A stretch of DNA of 32,890 nucleotides from Nocardioidaceae bacterium. Its GTDB lineage: Bacteria > Actinomycetota > Actinomycetes > Propionibacteriales > Nocardioidaceae. The position numbers and the translations under genes were made by a program. Of the stretch, positions 15,400-23,437 are shown piece after piece. Each line of letters opens with the position of its first letter. Within the stretch, counting starts at the first letter, position 1. The notes beneath the pieces were generated by a model. The model saw only the letters and a program-made list of their open reading frames with translations, searched no databases and was not told where the DNA came from. The stretch lies in the NCBI GenBank assembly GCA_013696975.1, contig JACCXO010000048.1, positions 1 through 32,890 on the forward strand, in the 5' to 3' direction.

Positions 15400-18281
15400 A
15401 GTCCCGGCTCCTCCGCGAAGGCGGTGGGGTCGGGACACGCACAGACCAGGTGGCGGTCGCCGTAGGCATGGTCGACCCTGCCGACAGGCGGCCAGTACTT
15501 GTCCGGCGAGATGCCTGCAGGGAAGGCGCCCACCTCACGGGGATACGAGCGATCCCAGTCCCCGATCAGGGTGCTGGTCGTGTGCGGGGCGAAGGCGAGC
15601 GGGCTCTCCCCCGCGGCCATCGTGCCGTCCTCGACGGCGGCGATCTCGGCCCGGATGGAGATCATCGCATCGCAGAAACGATCGAGCTCGGCCAAGCTCT
15701 CCGACTCCGTTGGCTCCACCATGAACGTGCCCGACACGGGAAAGCTCATCGTCGGGGCGTGGAAGCCGTAGTCGACCAACCGCTTGGCGACATCGTCGAC
15801 GCTGACCCCGCTGGACTTGGTCAGTGGCCGCAGATCGAGGATGCACTCGTGGGCAACCAGCCCCCCCTGACCCTTGTAGAGGACCGGATAGTGCTCGGCG
15901 AGCCGATGCGCGATGTAGTTGGCTGACAACACGGCCACGGACGTCGCCTCGGTGAGACCAGGCTCGCCCATCATGGCGATGTAGGCCCACGAGATCGGCA
16001 GGATGCCGGCCGAGCCGTAGGGTGCTGCGCTGATCGGACCAATTCCGTCGCGCCGGTCGACGTCGGGGTGCAGCGGGTGACTCGGCAGGTGGGGGGCGAG
16101 ATGGGCGGCCACCGCGACTGGCCCGACACCCGGTCCCCCTCCCCCGTGCGGGATGCAGAATGTCTTGTGAAGGTTCAGGTGGGAGACATCTCCCCCCAGC
16201 TCGCCCGGCTTGGCCAGGCCGAGCAACGCGTTCAGGTTGGCCCCGTCGATGTAGACCTGGCCACCGTGCTCATGCACGATCTTGCAGAGGTCGACGACGG
16301 TGTCTTCGTAGGCCCCATGGGTCGACGGATAGGTCACCATGATCGCCGCCAGATCATCGCTGTGCTTGTCGCAATGCGCGCGCAGGTCGTCGAGATCGAC
16401 AGATCCGTCCTGGGTCGCCTTGACCACCACGACGCGCATACCAGCCATGACCGCCGATGCGGCGTTGGTCCCGTGAGCACTGGAGGGGATGAGGCAGACA
16501 TTCCGCTCGCCCTGGCCGTCGGCGCGGTGGTAGGCGCGGATGGCGAGCAAGCCGGCGAGCTCTCCTTGTGAGCCCGCGTTCGGCTGGATCGACACGCGTG
16601 CGTATCCAGTGATCTCGGCCAGCCACCGCTCTAACGTGTCGACGAGCTCGACGTAACCCCGTGCGTCGTCCGCTGGCGCGAATGGGTGCAGGTTGGCGAA
16701 GCCCGGATAGCTGATGGGCTCCATCTCCGCCGTGGCGTTGAGCTTCATCGTGCAGGAGCCGAGCGGGATCATGCCTCGGTCGAGGGCATAGTCACGGTCG
16801 GAGAGGCGCTTGAGATAGCGCAGCATCTGCGTCTCGGATCGGTGTGAGTTGAAGACGGGATGGGAGAGGAAGTCGGTCTTGCGCCGCAAGCCGACACCGA
16901 TGACCGCACCCACCGTTGCGTCCAACGCGTCGAGATCGGCAGCCGGCAACGCGAACGCTTCGAGCACCGACTCGAGGTGCTCGCGTGTGGTCACCTCGGA
17001 GAGACTCACGCGCACCTTGTCGTCGCCGTCTGTCCCCAGATGCAGCCCGAGCTCGCGCGCCTTCACCCGCACCTGCTCGGCCCGGCCGACCGCCACCACG
17101 GTGAGCGTGTCGAAGAACGAGTCGTGCGCTATCCGCATCCCGCCCTCATGGATGGCCGCTGCCAGCACAGTGGTGTAGCGGTGAACCCGCTGGGCGATCC
17201 GCGTCAGACCCTGTGGGCCGTGATAGACGGCATACATCGATGCCACGACCGCGAGCAACACCTGCGCCGTGCAGATGTTCGAGGTGGCCTTGTCGCGTCG
17301 GATGTGCTGCTCGCGGGTCTGCAGGGCCAGGCGGTAAGCCGGTCGGCCGTCTGCGTCTACCGACACCCCGACGAGACGGCCAGGCAGATGGCGTTCCAGC
17401 CCGGCCGCCACTGACATGAAGCCGGCGTGCGGCCCGCCGTAGAAGAGCGGGACACCGAAGCGCTGGCTCGAGCCAAGCACCACGTCCGCGCCCATCGCAC
17501 CGGGCGCCTCGAGAAGCGTCAGCGCCAACAGGTCCGCCGCGACGACCGCCAGGCCCTCGGCGGCGTGTACGGCCTCGATCACCTGCCGGGGGTCGGCCAC
17601 CCGGCCCGACGCACCCGGGTACTGGATCAATACCCCCGCGATGTCATCAGTGGGCAAGTCCGTGTAGATGTCGCGCTCCTCGATCGTGATGCCCATCGCC
17701 TCAGCCCTGGTCCGGATGACCGCGATGGTTTGAGGCAGCGCATCTTGATCGACAATGAAGCGACTCGAGGTGTTCTTGCGGTTGGCCCTCCGCACCAGTG
17801 TCATCGCCTCGGCAGCCGCCGTTCCCTCGTCGAGCAAGGACGCGTTAGCTGTCGGCAGGCCCGTGAGGTCGCCGATCATGGTCTGGTAATTGAGCAGCGC
17901 CTCGAGTCGACCTTGGGATATCTCGGGTTGGTAGGGGGTGTAGGCGGTGTACCAGGACGGGTCCTCGAGCACGTTGCGTCGAATGACCGCAGGGGTGACG
18001 GTGCCCGAGTAACCGAGTCCGATCATCGGAACCTTGGGATTGTTGCGCCGGGCCAGCTCGCTCAGCCGGTCCAGAGCCGCGACCTCGCTGAGGGCTGGCG
18101 GCAGGTCGAGAGCCTTCGCAGCCCGGATGGTGTCGGGCAGAGCGGCGTACAACAGGTCGTGCATTGACGCGTAGTCGAGGGCCTGCAGCATTAGCTGTTG
18201 CTCGTCGACGCCAGGCCCGATGTGGCGACGGGAGAAGGGTGCGCCGGATTCCAGCGTGGTGAGCGATGGTCGGTCGGACAC
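15396..18281 (-). CDS. gcvP: Glycine dehydrogenase (decarboxylating), P protein
   Basis: The 961-residue protein is the full-length single-chain P protein of the glycine cleavage system. It starts [15 protein letters not shown] and carries [12 protein letters not shown] and the C-terminal PLP site [20 protein letters not shown] with Lys706. It decarboxylates glycine and passes aminomethyl to lipoyl-GcvH. gcvH lies 2.9 kb upstream in the same block; gcvT is not in the window. GTG 18281 has GAGGAG 6 bases upstream. The leader holds a glycine riboswitch and a hairpin that can hide this ribosome site. The 3' end overlaps a serine hydrolase gene by four bases. Confidence 0.97.
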   Translation of the reverse strand: MSDRPSLTTLESGAPFSRRHIGPGVDEQQLMLQALDYASMHDLLYAALPDTIRAAKALDLPPALSEVAALDRLSELARRNNPKVPMIGLGYSGTVTPAVIRRNVLEDPSWYTAYTPYQPEISQGRLEALLNYQTMIGDLTGLPTANASLLDEGTAAAEAMTLVRRANRKNTSSRFIVDQDALPQTIAVIRTRAEAMGITIEERDIYTDLPTDDIAGVLIQYPGASGRVADPRQVIEAVHAAEGLAVVAADLLALTLLEAPGAMGADVVLGSSQRFGVPLFYGGPHAGFMSVAAGLERHLPGRLVGVSVDADGRPAYRLALQTREQHIRRDKATSNICTAQVLLAVVASMYAVYHGPQGLTRIAQRVHRYTTVLAAAIHEGGMRIAHDSFFDTLTVVAVGRAEQVRVKARELGLHLGTDGDDKVRVSLSEVTTREHLESVLEAFALPAADLDALDATVGAVIGVGLRRKTDFLSHPVFNSHRSETQMLRYLKRLSDRDYALDRGMIPLGSCTMKLNATAEMEPISYPGFANLHPFAPADDARGYVELVDTLERWLAEITGYARVSIQPNAGSQGELAGLLAIRAYHRADGQGERNVCLIPSSAHGTNAASAVMAGMRVVVVKATQDGSVDLDDLRAHCDKHSDDLAAIMVTYPSTHGAYEDTVVDLCKIVHEHGGQVYIDGANLNALLGLAKPGELGGDVSHLNLHKTFCIPHGGGGPGVGPVAVAAHLAPHLPSHPLHPDVDRRDGIGPISAAPYGSAGILPISWAYIAMMGEPGLTEATSVAVLSANYIAHRLAEHYPVLYKGQGGLVAHECILDLRPLTKSSGVSVDDVAKRLVDYGFHAPTMSFPVSGTFMVEPTESESLAELDRFCDAMISIRAEIAAVEDGTMAAGESPLAFAPHTTSTLIGDWDRSYPREVGAFPAGISPDKYWPPVGRVDHAYGDRHLVCACPDPTAFAEEPGL

Positions 18282-18318
18282 GGAAGGCTCCTCTTCGAGT
18301 GAAGTAGGTTGAGCCTCC
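18282..18318 (-). promoter_or_regulatory. Hairpin covering the gcvP ribosome binding site (riboswitch output)
   Basis: On the RNA, GGAGGCUC (18318-18311) can pair with GAGCCUUCC (18290-18282), leaving one bulged base. The second arm includes the end of the GAGGAG ribosome site and reaches the start codon. This is a plausible translational expression platform; pairing was judged by eye. Confidence 0.45.
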
Positions 18319-18334
18319 CCCTCTGTCGTGTCGT

Positions 18335-18440
18335 CACTTCAGAGTTGCCGAGATCGCACGGTCCGTTGGCCTGAGAGGTTCCGGGGAGGATTTGCCCCTT
18401 CGGCGCCGATACTCCAGAGCATCGGACTCTCCCGCACGAC
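18335..18440 (-). ncRNA. Glycine riboswitch (gcvT element) upstream of gcvP
   Basis: On the minus strand the leader reads GCGGGAGAGUCC, then GGCGCCGAAGGGGCAA, CUCCCCGGAACCUCUCAGGCC and GGACCGUGCG. These are the conserved blocks of the glycine aptamer. UCGUGCG and CGUGCGA can close the P1 stem with two G-U pairs. GGCAACUCUGAAG follows, as in singlet aptamers that have a short 'ghost' partner; no complete second aptamer is seen. Glycine binding would be expected to switch on gcvP and the overlapping hydrolase gene. Confidence 0.9.
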
Positions 18441-18456
18441 TGTTGCGGCTTTCGAA

Positions 18457-18462
18457 ACTCTA
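18457..18462 (-). promoter_or_regulatory. -10 hexamer for the riboswitch-gcvP transcript
   Basis: TAGAGT on the minus strand lies just upstream of the aptamer and would place the RNA start near 18450. It follows the upstream merR stop codon by only a few bases. No clear -35 is seen. Confidence 0.35.
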
Positions 18463-18468
18463 CCAGGG

Positions 18469-19083
18469 CTAGCCGATCCGGCGCGCCTGACGACGAGCTG
18501 CCAACTCATCGGCCGGGTGGTCCGCATCGGCGCCGCGTTCGGCCCGTTCACTGGGAAGATCGGACAACGACCCTTCGATCTCGCGCCAGACCCCGCCGAT
18601 CGCGATGCCGAAAACGCCTTGGCCGCCCTGCAGCAAGTCGAGGACCTCGTCAGCCGACCGGCATTCGTAGACGCTCGCACCGTCACTCATCAACGTGACC
18701 TGCGTCAGGTCATCGGTGCCACGCTCGCGCAGGTGGTGCACGGCCGTGCGGATCTGTTGCAGGGAGACACCGGCGTCGAGCAGGCGTTTGATGACTTTGA
18801 GGAGCAAGACGTCGCGGAAGGAGTAGAGCCGTTGGGTGCCCGAGCCGCCCGCCGTGCGCACAGTCGCCTCGACCAAACCCGTGCGCGCCCAGTAGTCGAG
18901 CTGCCGGTACGTGATCCCGGCGGCGCTGCATGCCGTCGGGCCCCGATAGCCCACGTCGTCAGGCATCGCCGCCACGTCATCGTCGAAGAGGAGGCCCTGT
19001 CGACCCGCCGCGTCTTTTGCCGCCAGGGCAGCCTTGCGGTTGTCAGCATCGTGCGACGCCTTGGGCGTGTTGTCGCCAGCCAC
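18469..19083 (-). CDS. MerR-family regulator (ResR/McdR, Rv1830-like)
   Basis: The product of about 204 residues has a MerR winged helix: GYRGPTACSAAGITYRQLDYW, then RTGLV, and SGTQRLYSFRDVLLLKVIKRLLDAGVSLQQIRTAV. The C-terminal part (VTLMSDGASVYECRSADEVLDLLQGGQGVF) matches the effector-less domain of the actinobacterial Rv1830 group, which in mycobacteria influences cell division and antibiotic recovery (ResR/McdR, from memory). The position beside gcvP fits the conserved gene order. GTG 19083 is preferred over ATG 19095 because GGAGG lies 5 bases before it. A promoter and a MerR-type dyad lie upstream. Confidence 0.83.
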   Translation of the reverse strand: MAGDNTPKASHDADNRKAALAAKDAAGRQGLLFDDDVAAMPDDVGYRGPTACSAAGITYRQLDYWARTGLVEATVRTAGGSGTQRLYSFRDVLLLKVIKRLLDAGVSLQQIRTAVHHLRERGTDDLTQVTLMSDGASVYECRSADEVLDLLQGGQGVFGIAIGGVWREIEGSLSDLPSERAERGADADHPADELAARRQARRIG

Positions 19084-19172
19084 TTCGGCCTCCATTGCGC
19101 TCAGAGCCCTAGCCTGTTCAACCCCCGCGAAGACAGTGGTGAAGTTACAGGCGAAGACTTTATCTGCTAGTG

Positions 19173-19201
19173 ACGGTACGGCGATTGCACGTGGCGGTCA
19201 A
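19173..19201 (-). promoter_or_regulatory. Promoter of the Rv1830-like merR gene
   Basis: On the minus strand TTGACC (19201-19196), a 17-base spacer and TACCGT (19178-19173) form a good housekeeping sigma promoter. It would give a leader of about 80 bases before the merR start. Confidence 0.55.
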
Positions 19202-19237
19202 CGAGGTGCCACTGTCGCCGGGAGCGTGTCGCAAGTA

Positions 19238-19252
19238 TCAACTAGACGTTGA
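19238..19252. promoter_or_regulatory. Candidate MerR operator dyad
   Basis: TCAACTAGACGTTGA is a 5-5-5 inverted repeat (TCAAC / GTTGA), with partial outer symmetry in AAGTATCAAC and GTTGAGGTT. It lies about 40 bases upstream of the merR -35 and downstream of the DUF151 gene. Which of the two local MerR proteins would bind it is unknown. Confidence 0.4.
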
Positions 19253-19304
19253 GGTTGAGACATTTGGCACCCAGTGATGGTCCCTGTTTTTGTACCTGCT
19301 GCTG

Positions 19305-19790
19305 TTATTGACTGCGCGGTCCTTCTTCGGCGTCGAAGTCCTCGGGTGTTATCTGGTCGAGGAACTCGCGAAACTTCTCGACCTCTTCTTCTTGGTCGTC
19401 GGGCACCGCGAGGCCCGCCTCGTCAAGCACCTGGTCGCTGCACACGATGCGACTGCCGGTGCGCAGGGCCAATGCGATCGAGTCCGAGGGGCGGGCGCTC
19501 ACCTCGATACCTTCGCCGAGCACCAAATTGGCGTAGAAGACCCCGTCCTTCACTTCGGTGATCTGCACTTCGGTCAGCTCATGGCCAGTCGCCTGCAGCA
19601 GATCCTTGAGCAGGTCATGCGTCAATGGCCTTGGTGGAACGATTCCCTGCTGGGCGAACGCGATCGCGGTGGCTTCGACGGCCCCCACCCAGATCGGTAG
19701 ATACCGCTCGCCGGCCGACTCCCGCAAGAGCACGATGGGCTGATTGGCCGGCATCTCGACTCGGACTCCCACGACATCAACCTCACGCAC
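19305..19790 (-). CDS. Bifunctional nuclease domain protein (DUF151, Rv1829-like)
   Basis: The 161-residue protein is a complete DUF151 member: PIVLLRESAGERYLPIWVG near the N-terminus, then ARPSDSIALALRTGSRI, the most conserved block, and an acidic tail (DDQEEEVEKFREFL). Some DUF151 proteins were reported to have DNase and RNase activity, while in mycobacteria the role is unclear. It lies between the two merR genes, as in M. tuberculosis. GTG 19790 has TAGGGT 6 bases upstream; the GGTGAGAG overlapping it could also serve as a ribosome site. The 40-base gap to ftsR therefore probably holds its own promoter. Confidence 0.9.
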   Translation of the reverse strand: MREVDVVGVRVEMPANQPIVLLRESAGERYLPIWVGAVEATAIAFAQQGIVPPRPLTHDLLKDLLQATGHELTEVQITEVKDGVFYANLVLGEGIEVSARPSDSIALALRTGSRIVCSDQVLDEAGLAVPDDQEEEVEKFREFLDQITPEDFDAEEGPRSQ

Positions 19791-19796
19791 GCTCTC

Positions 19797-19802
19797 ACCC
19801 TA
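19797..19802 (-). promoter_or_regulatory. -10 hexamer of the DUF151 gene
   Basis: TAGGGT on the minus strand lies 6 bases before GTG 19790, in the 40-bp gap after ftsR. A ribosome-site reading of the adjacent GGTGAGAG is possible. Confidence 0.4.
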
Positions 19803-19830
19803 CCCCTCGGTGAGCTGTTCGAAGCGAGCC

Positions 19831-20574
19831 TCAGTCATGCTCGCGCAGACTTGTTCGCAATAGGGCGGCATGCAGTCGCAGCGCCAGCCCTTCCAGCGCC
19901 GCGGCTGCCTCCGCTGCGCGTTCTTGGGCGTTGTCACCGCGCTGACGGGCCAGCGGGGCAATGAGCTGGCCGATCAGGTTGGCCTCGCGCTCCGCCGCTG
20001 TCTTGAAGACACGAAGATGTCGTGGTTCGAGACCATAGCTTGTCAGTTGGCTGACCGTTTCGGCCACCGCGAGGGCATCACCGTCGAAGTGGTCCGTGCC
20101 GGGTCGAGTGGAGACGATGCCGAACGTCACCAGCTCCTCGACTTGCCGCTCGCCGAGGTCGGCATTGGCGGCGAGCTCCGCCGCCGACATGCGCAGCCCG
20201 GGGGCAGTGCTGTTGTATGCCGTCACCAGATCTGGGTCATCGGTCGCTTGAGAGCGAGGGGCTCGCGGATGCTCTCCCGGCGCATCCGGTGGCGCCAGCC
20301 CGCGCGCCATCATGTCGAGGTGCTCTTTGATTACCTTGAGCGGCAGGTAATGGTCGCGTTGAGCCGTGAGGATATAGCGCAGCCTGGTCAGGTCATCAGC
20401 GGAGAACTTGCGGTAGCCGGAACTCGTGCGCGCCGGTTGCACCAGACCGGCTGTCTCGAGGAACCGGATCTTGGAGATGCTGATGTCGGGAAAATCACTG
20501 CGCAGCTCGGCCAGCACCGAACCGATGCTCAACCGGCCGCGTGAGTTCTGGCCGGGGACCGGGGTCGACATCAT
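19831..20574 (-). CDS. ftsR: MerR-family regulator, FtsR-like (Rv1828-like)
   Basis: The 247-residue regulator begins RLSIGSVLAELRSDFPDISISKIRFLE, then GLVQPARTSSGYRKFSADDLTRLRYILTAQRDHYLPLKVIKEHL. This matches the FtsR group, whose member in Corynebacterium glutamicum activates ftsZ (from memory). A second helix-turn-helix-like segment, MSAAELAANADLGERQVEEL, follows a Pro-rich linker, a known feature of this group. The gene is 11 bases downstream of garA, as in corynebacteria and mycobacteria. Tandem ATGs at 20574 and 20571 have no Shine-Dalgarno, so its translation may depend on garA. Confidence 0.87.
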   Translation of the reverse strand: MMSTPVPGQNSRGRLSIGSVLAELRSDFPDISISKIRFLETAGLVQPARTSSGYRKFSADDLTRLRYILTAQRDHYLPLKVIKEHLDMMARGLAPPDAPGEHPRAPRSQATDDPDLVTAYNSTAPGLRMSAAELAANADLGERQVEELVTFGIVSTRPGTDHFDGDALAVAETVSQLTSYGLEPRHLRVFKTAAEREANLIGQLIAPLARQRGDNAQERAAEAAAALEGLALRLHAALLRTSLREHD

Positions 20575-20585
20575 GTTGGGCTGAG

Positions 20586-21086
20586 TCAGCTGCGCGAGCT
20601 GTCGAAGTAGACGAGGCGGTACTTGCCGATCTGCACCTCGTCACCTCCCGACAAGAGCACCTCGTCGATGCGGTCACGATTGACATAGGTGCCGTTGAGA
20701 CTGCCCACGTCTGCCACCAGATAGCCGTCCGACGTACGCCGGAAAACCGCGTGGCGACGGCTCACCGTGACGTCATCAAGGAAGATCTCACTGTCGGGAT
20801 GGCGCCCGGCGGAGACCTCATCGGTGTCGAGCAGGAATCGGCTTCCGGCGCTGGGTCCCCGTTGCACTACGAGCAGCGCACTGCCGGAGGGAAGCGCTTC
20901 GACGGCAGCCTCCTCGGCTGGAGAAAGCTGACTCTCCGCCTCCAGCTCGGCACGGTCAGGAGCCCCGAACCGGATCGTCGAGGTGGATTCGACCGCCCGC
21001 TCGGTGGCGACCAGACGATGCCCACACTGCGCGCAGAACCTCGCCCCGTCGGGATTCTCGTGACCACACTCGGTGCAGAACGGCAT
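20586..21086 (-). CDS. garA: GarA/OdhI-like FHA regulator with N-terminal zinc ribbon
   Basis: The 166-residue protein has a zinc ribbon at residues 4-21 (CTECGH and CAQCGH), a linker with ESTSTIRFG and a C-terminal FHA domain (SAGRHPDSEIFLDD, TVSRRHAVF, GSLNGTYVN). GarA/OdhI binds and inhibits 2-oxoglutarate dehydrogenase and adjusts glutamate enzymes until Ser/Thr kinases phosphorylate an ETTS-like motif. ESTS at residues 33-36 is the matching site. The zinc ribbon is absent from the mycobacterial and corynebacterial proteins as I remember them. ATG 21086 has GAGGAGG 5 bases upstream; the TTG just before it (ORF track) is not needed. A CGCGC/GCGCG stem precedes the ribosome site. Confidence 0.9.
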   Translation of the reverse strand: MPFCTECGHENPDGARFCAQCGHRLVATERAVESTSTIRFGAPDRAELEAESQLSPAEEAAVEALPSGSALLVVQRGPSAGSRFLLDTDEVSAGRHPDSEIFLDDVTVSRRHAVFRRTSDGYLVADVGSLNGTYVNRDRIDEVLLSGGDEVQIGKYRLVYFDSSRS

Positions 21087-21136
21087 CAAAGCCTCCTCGC
21101 GCGACCAAGCGCGCCGATTAGTTTTCTTGCCACTGT

Positions 21137-21520
21137 CTAGCTCGAGGCTATCGTGGCTTCGTAGTCGCTCGCGCTCAGCAGTCCCTCGAGCTGCGAATCA
21201 TCCGAGAGACGGATCTCAACGATCCACCCTTCACCGTAGGCATCGCTGTTGCACAGCTCCGGCGCTGACTCCAGTTGCTCGTTGCGCGCGGTGACCGTGC
21301 CATCGACCGGCGCGAACAGGTCACTCACACTCTTGGTCGACTCGAGCTCACCCATCGGCGCACCGGCCTCGACGTCGACTCCAACCTCGGGCAGGTGGAC
21401 GTAGACGATGTCGCCCAACGACTCCTGAGCGAAGTCAGTGATGCCGACGCGGACGGCTCCGTCGGACACCTCTTTCACCCACTCGTGCTCCGCGGTGTAC
21501 TTGAGGTCTTGCGGGTTCAC
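21137..21520 (-). CDS. gcvH: Glycine cleavage system H protein
   Basis: The 127-residue protein is a complete H protein. Lipoyl-lysine Lys63 lies in GELESTKSVSDLFAPVDG, and the N-terminus LKYTAEHEWV is standard. It shuttles the aminomethyl group between GcvP and GcvT. GTG 21520 has AAGGAG with a 5-base spacer. It follows the DUF881 gene by 18 bp and precedes garA by 50 bp, so gcvH and gcvP are separated by three regulator-type genes, as in mycobacteria. Confidence 0.96.
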   Translation of the reverse strand: MNPQDLKYTAEHEWVKEVSDGAVRVGITDFAQESLGDIVYVHLPEVGVDVEAGAPMGELESTKSVSDLFAPVDGTVTARNEQLESAPELCNSDAYGEGWIVEIRLSDDSQLEGLLSASDYEATIASS

Positions 21521-21538
21521 ACGAGCTCCTTGGTCAGA

Positions 21539-22261
21539 TCAGCCTTCGGTCGGCTGAGAGTACTCAGGCGCGTCGATGGAATGCAACGATCCCACCTCGA
21601 CTAGATCGGCCTCCTCGACCGTGACCGCGCCCCCGAGCCGCTCGATCTCGTCGGCGAGTCCACCGGGGAAGACGATTGCCTCGCTGAGCGTGTGCGAGGA
21701 TCCGATCGCATCGATGAGGTACGGCGGTCGCACGGTCACTCCGTCGACCATGACCTGACCGTCTCGCTCGGTGAAGGACGTCGACGCGACCACGCGGACC
21801 GTGTCGTTGATCTCGATTGCCTCGGCACCAGCGTCTCGCAGCTCCTCAACTCCGTTGAGCAGGCTGGCGGCAGTCACCGCGACACTGGGGTCGGTGATGG
21901 CAATGGTGACGCCGGGCCCCGTCGCAGCGACGGTCCCCGTGAGCACCTCGAGCACTTCCAGGCGATCGCGGGCCTCGTCGACAGCGACTTGGCGACGTTC
22001 GGAGCTGGAGAGCAGCTCGCCACGAGTGCGCTCGAGCTCGTCGATCTGGGACTGGGTCCGTTCGGCCGCCGCTGACAAAGAACCCAGCAGCTGGATGAGG
22101 CTCTCGCGGCCCTGGCCGCTGTAGTCATCGTCTTCCCGGGTCAGTCGCATCTGGGCGACGGCGGCGAAACCGAGCGCGGCCAGCAAGACGGCGACGACAA
22201 GCTGGCTTCGATGCGTTCGCTTGGTCGGCACTGAGGAGGGGGGCGCAGGCTGCTCAGGCAT
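21539..22261 (-). CDS. DUF881 membrane-anchored protein (Rv1825-like)
   Basis: The 240-residue product has one N-terminal helix (QLVVAVLLAALGFAAVAQM), a coiled-coil (AAERTQSQIDELERTRGELL) and the DUF881 domain (ATGPGVTIAITDP, GVEELRDAGAEAIEIND, RPPYLIDAIG). It resembles divisome-associated periplasmic-facing proteins, but no enzyme activity is known. ATG 22261 overlaps the small-basic-protein stop by 8 bases; the ORF track's longer start at 22363 lies inside that gene. The homologous pair flanking a small basic protein is typical of actinobacteria. Confidence 0.87.
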   Translation of the reverse strand: MPEQPAPPSSVPTKRTHRSQLVVAVLLAALGFAAVAQMRLTREDDDYSGQGRESLIQLLGSLSAAAERTQSQIDELERTRGELLSSSERRQVAVDEARDRLEVLEVLTGTVAATGPGVTIAITDPSVAVTAASLLNGVEELRDAGAEAIEINDTVRVVASTSFTERDGQVMVDGVTVRPPYLIDAIGSSHTLSEAIVFPGGLADEIERLGGAVTVEEADLVEVGSLHSIDAPEYSQPTEG

Positions 22262-22586
22262 GGAACACATGCCTTCGGATCGCGGCGACGTTGGAAAAGA
22301 TTCGGATGCCGAGTACGACGATAACGCCCGTCGAAAGCTGTCCACCCACGCCGAGCTGGTCACCGAGATAGACGATGAGCGCCGCGATCAAGACGTTGGA
22401 GACAAACGAGATGACGAACACCTTGTCGTCGAAGACGCCGTCCAGGTGTGCGCGCAGGCCGCCGAACACCGCATCCAGGGCAGCCACGACAGCGATCGGC
22501 AGATATGGTTGCAGCGCTATCGGGATCGACGGCTCCAGTAGCAAGCCCGCTAGCACCCCCAGTGCCAGCCCGAAGACAGCGATCAC
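22254..22586 (-). CDS. sbp: Small basic protein, DUF1290 family (Rv1824-like)
   Basis: The 110-residue membrane protein has three hydrophobic segments (MIAVFGLALGVLAGLLL, LPIAVVAALDAVFGGLRA, VFVISFVSNVLIAALIVYLG) and a final GVIVVLGIRIFSNVAAIRRHVF. This matches the DUF1290/Sbp family, which lies beside division genes in Bacillus and mycobacteria. The function is not established. GTG 22586 overlaps the upstream DUF881 stop by four bases (GTGA), and its own end overlaps the next DUF881 gene by 8 bases, so the three are tightly coupled. Confidence 0.9.
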   Translation of the reverse strand: MIAVFGLALGVLAGLLLEPSIPIALQPYLPIAVVAALDAVFGGLRAHLDGVFDDKVFVISFVSNVLIAALIVYLGDQLGVGGQLSTGVIVVLGIRIFSNVAAIRRHVFHA

Positions 22587-23437
22587 GATGCCGCCTCCGC
22601 TACGGCGTACAACAGGCGGTCGCGCGCGTCCCCCGGGATGCTCACCTTTTCCTTGGCCGCAACGTCGAACTGAATGCCGAAGTTGGCCTCGAGGTCGAGC
22701 CAGATCTGGCCGGCGCGAGTCTCGAGCAGTCGGGCCGGCATCGTGTCAGGGTTTCCGATGGCCTCGATGACGTACGGCGGTGTCAGCGACCGGTAGTCGA
22801 CGGTGATCGCCTCACCGGCGAAACGAATCGCGGTCAAGCTCGTCAAGCGGTGCCCATCGACGGCTACCGCCTCAGCGCCCGCCTGCCACAGACCGTTGGC
22901 GAGCAGCTGCAAGTCGGTATCGAGGATCACACCGCCAGAAGTCCCGACGGAGTAGCCGGCGTCATCCACGGTGACCGCCACACCGGGTCCGGTCACCGCG
23001 ATTGTGCCTGCGTCGACCCCGAGCCCGGTCAACTGGCCGGCCAGCTTGCGGTCATCGGCCATGCTCGCGGTCATCCGTTGCTGCAACGTCGCGACCTCGT
23101 CACTCAGCGAGGCCAGATTCGCCTGCTGGTCATCGAGTTTGTGGTGGTTGTTCTCTATCTGCTCGATCAGCTTTGCTCGCTCGACCGCTACCAAGGGCTG
23201 GTCCTGGTCCGTCTTCAACGCCGACAGACCGACCATCAATCCGAACAACAGCAACACCGACACAGCGCCGATGCGCCACCCCGGTGGCGAGTCCCCCACA
23301 CGCGCACCCCGACGCCGGGCGACGTCCAGGTAGTCCTGGTCGAGCGTTTGCGTCATGACTTGCGTCAGGAGCCCTGTATATGGCTCCTCGACGGCACCAT
23401 GATCGTCGTCCCGGAAACGGTCGTCGCGGTGCGTCAT
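22583..23437 (-). CDS. DUF881 membrane-anchored protein (Rv1823-like)
   Basis: The 284-residue product has a cytoplasmic N-terminus rich in charged residues (MTHRDDRFRDDD), one helix (RIGAVSVLLLFGLMVGLSAL), a coiled-coil (EQIENNHHKLDDQQANLASL) and a DUF881 domain with ITVDYRSLTPPYVIEAIGNP. It is about 45 residues longer at the N-terminus than the other DUF881 copy. ATG 23437 overlaps the phosphatidyltransferase stop by four bases (ATGA); the track's start at 23542 is inside that gene. A role at the cell envelope or divisome is inferred from neighbours only. Confidence 0.87.
   Translation of the reverse strand: MTHRDDRFRDDDHGAVEEPYTGLLTQVMTQTLDQDYLDVARRRGARVGDSPPGWRIGAVSVLLLFGLMVGLSALKTDQDQPLVAVERAKLIEQIENNHHKLDDQQANLASLSDEVATLQQRMTASMADDRKLAGQLTGLGVDAGTIAVTGPGVAVTVDDAGYSVGTSGGVILDTDLQLLANGLWQAGAEAVAVDGHRLTSLTAIRFAGEAITVDYRSLTPPYVIEAIGNPDTMPARLLETRAGQIWLDLEANFGIQFDVAAKEKVSIPGDARDRLLYAVAEAAS

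Noticed and set aside
17427-18167. 246-aa plus-strand ORF
   Set aside because: Antisense to gcvP, whose frame is intact and conserved.
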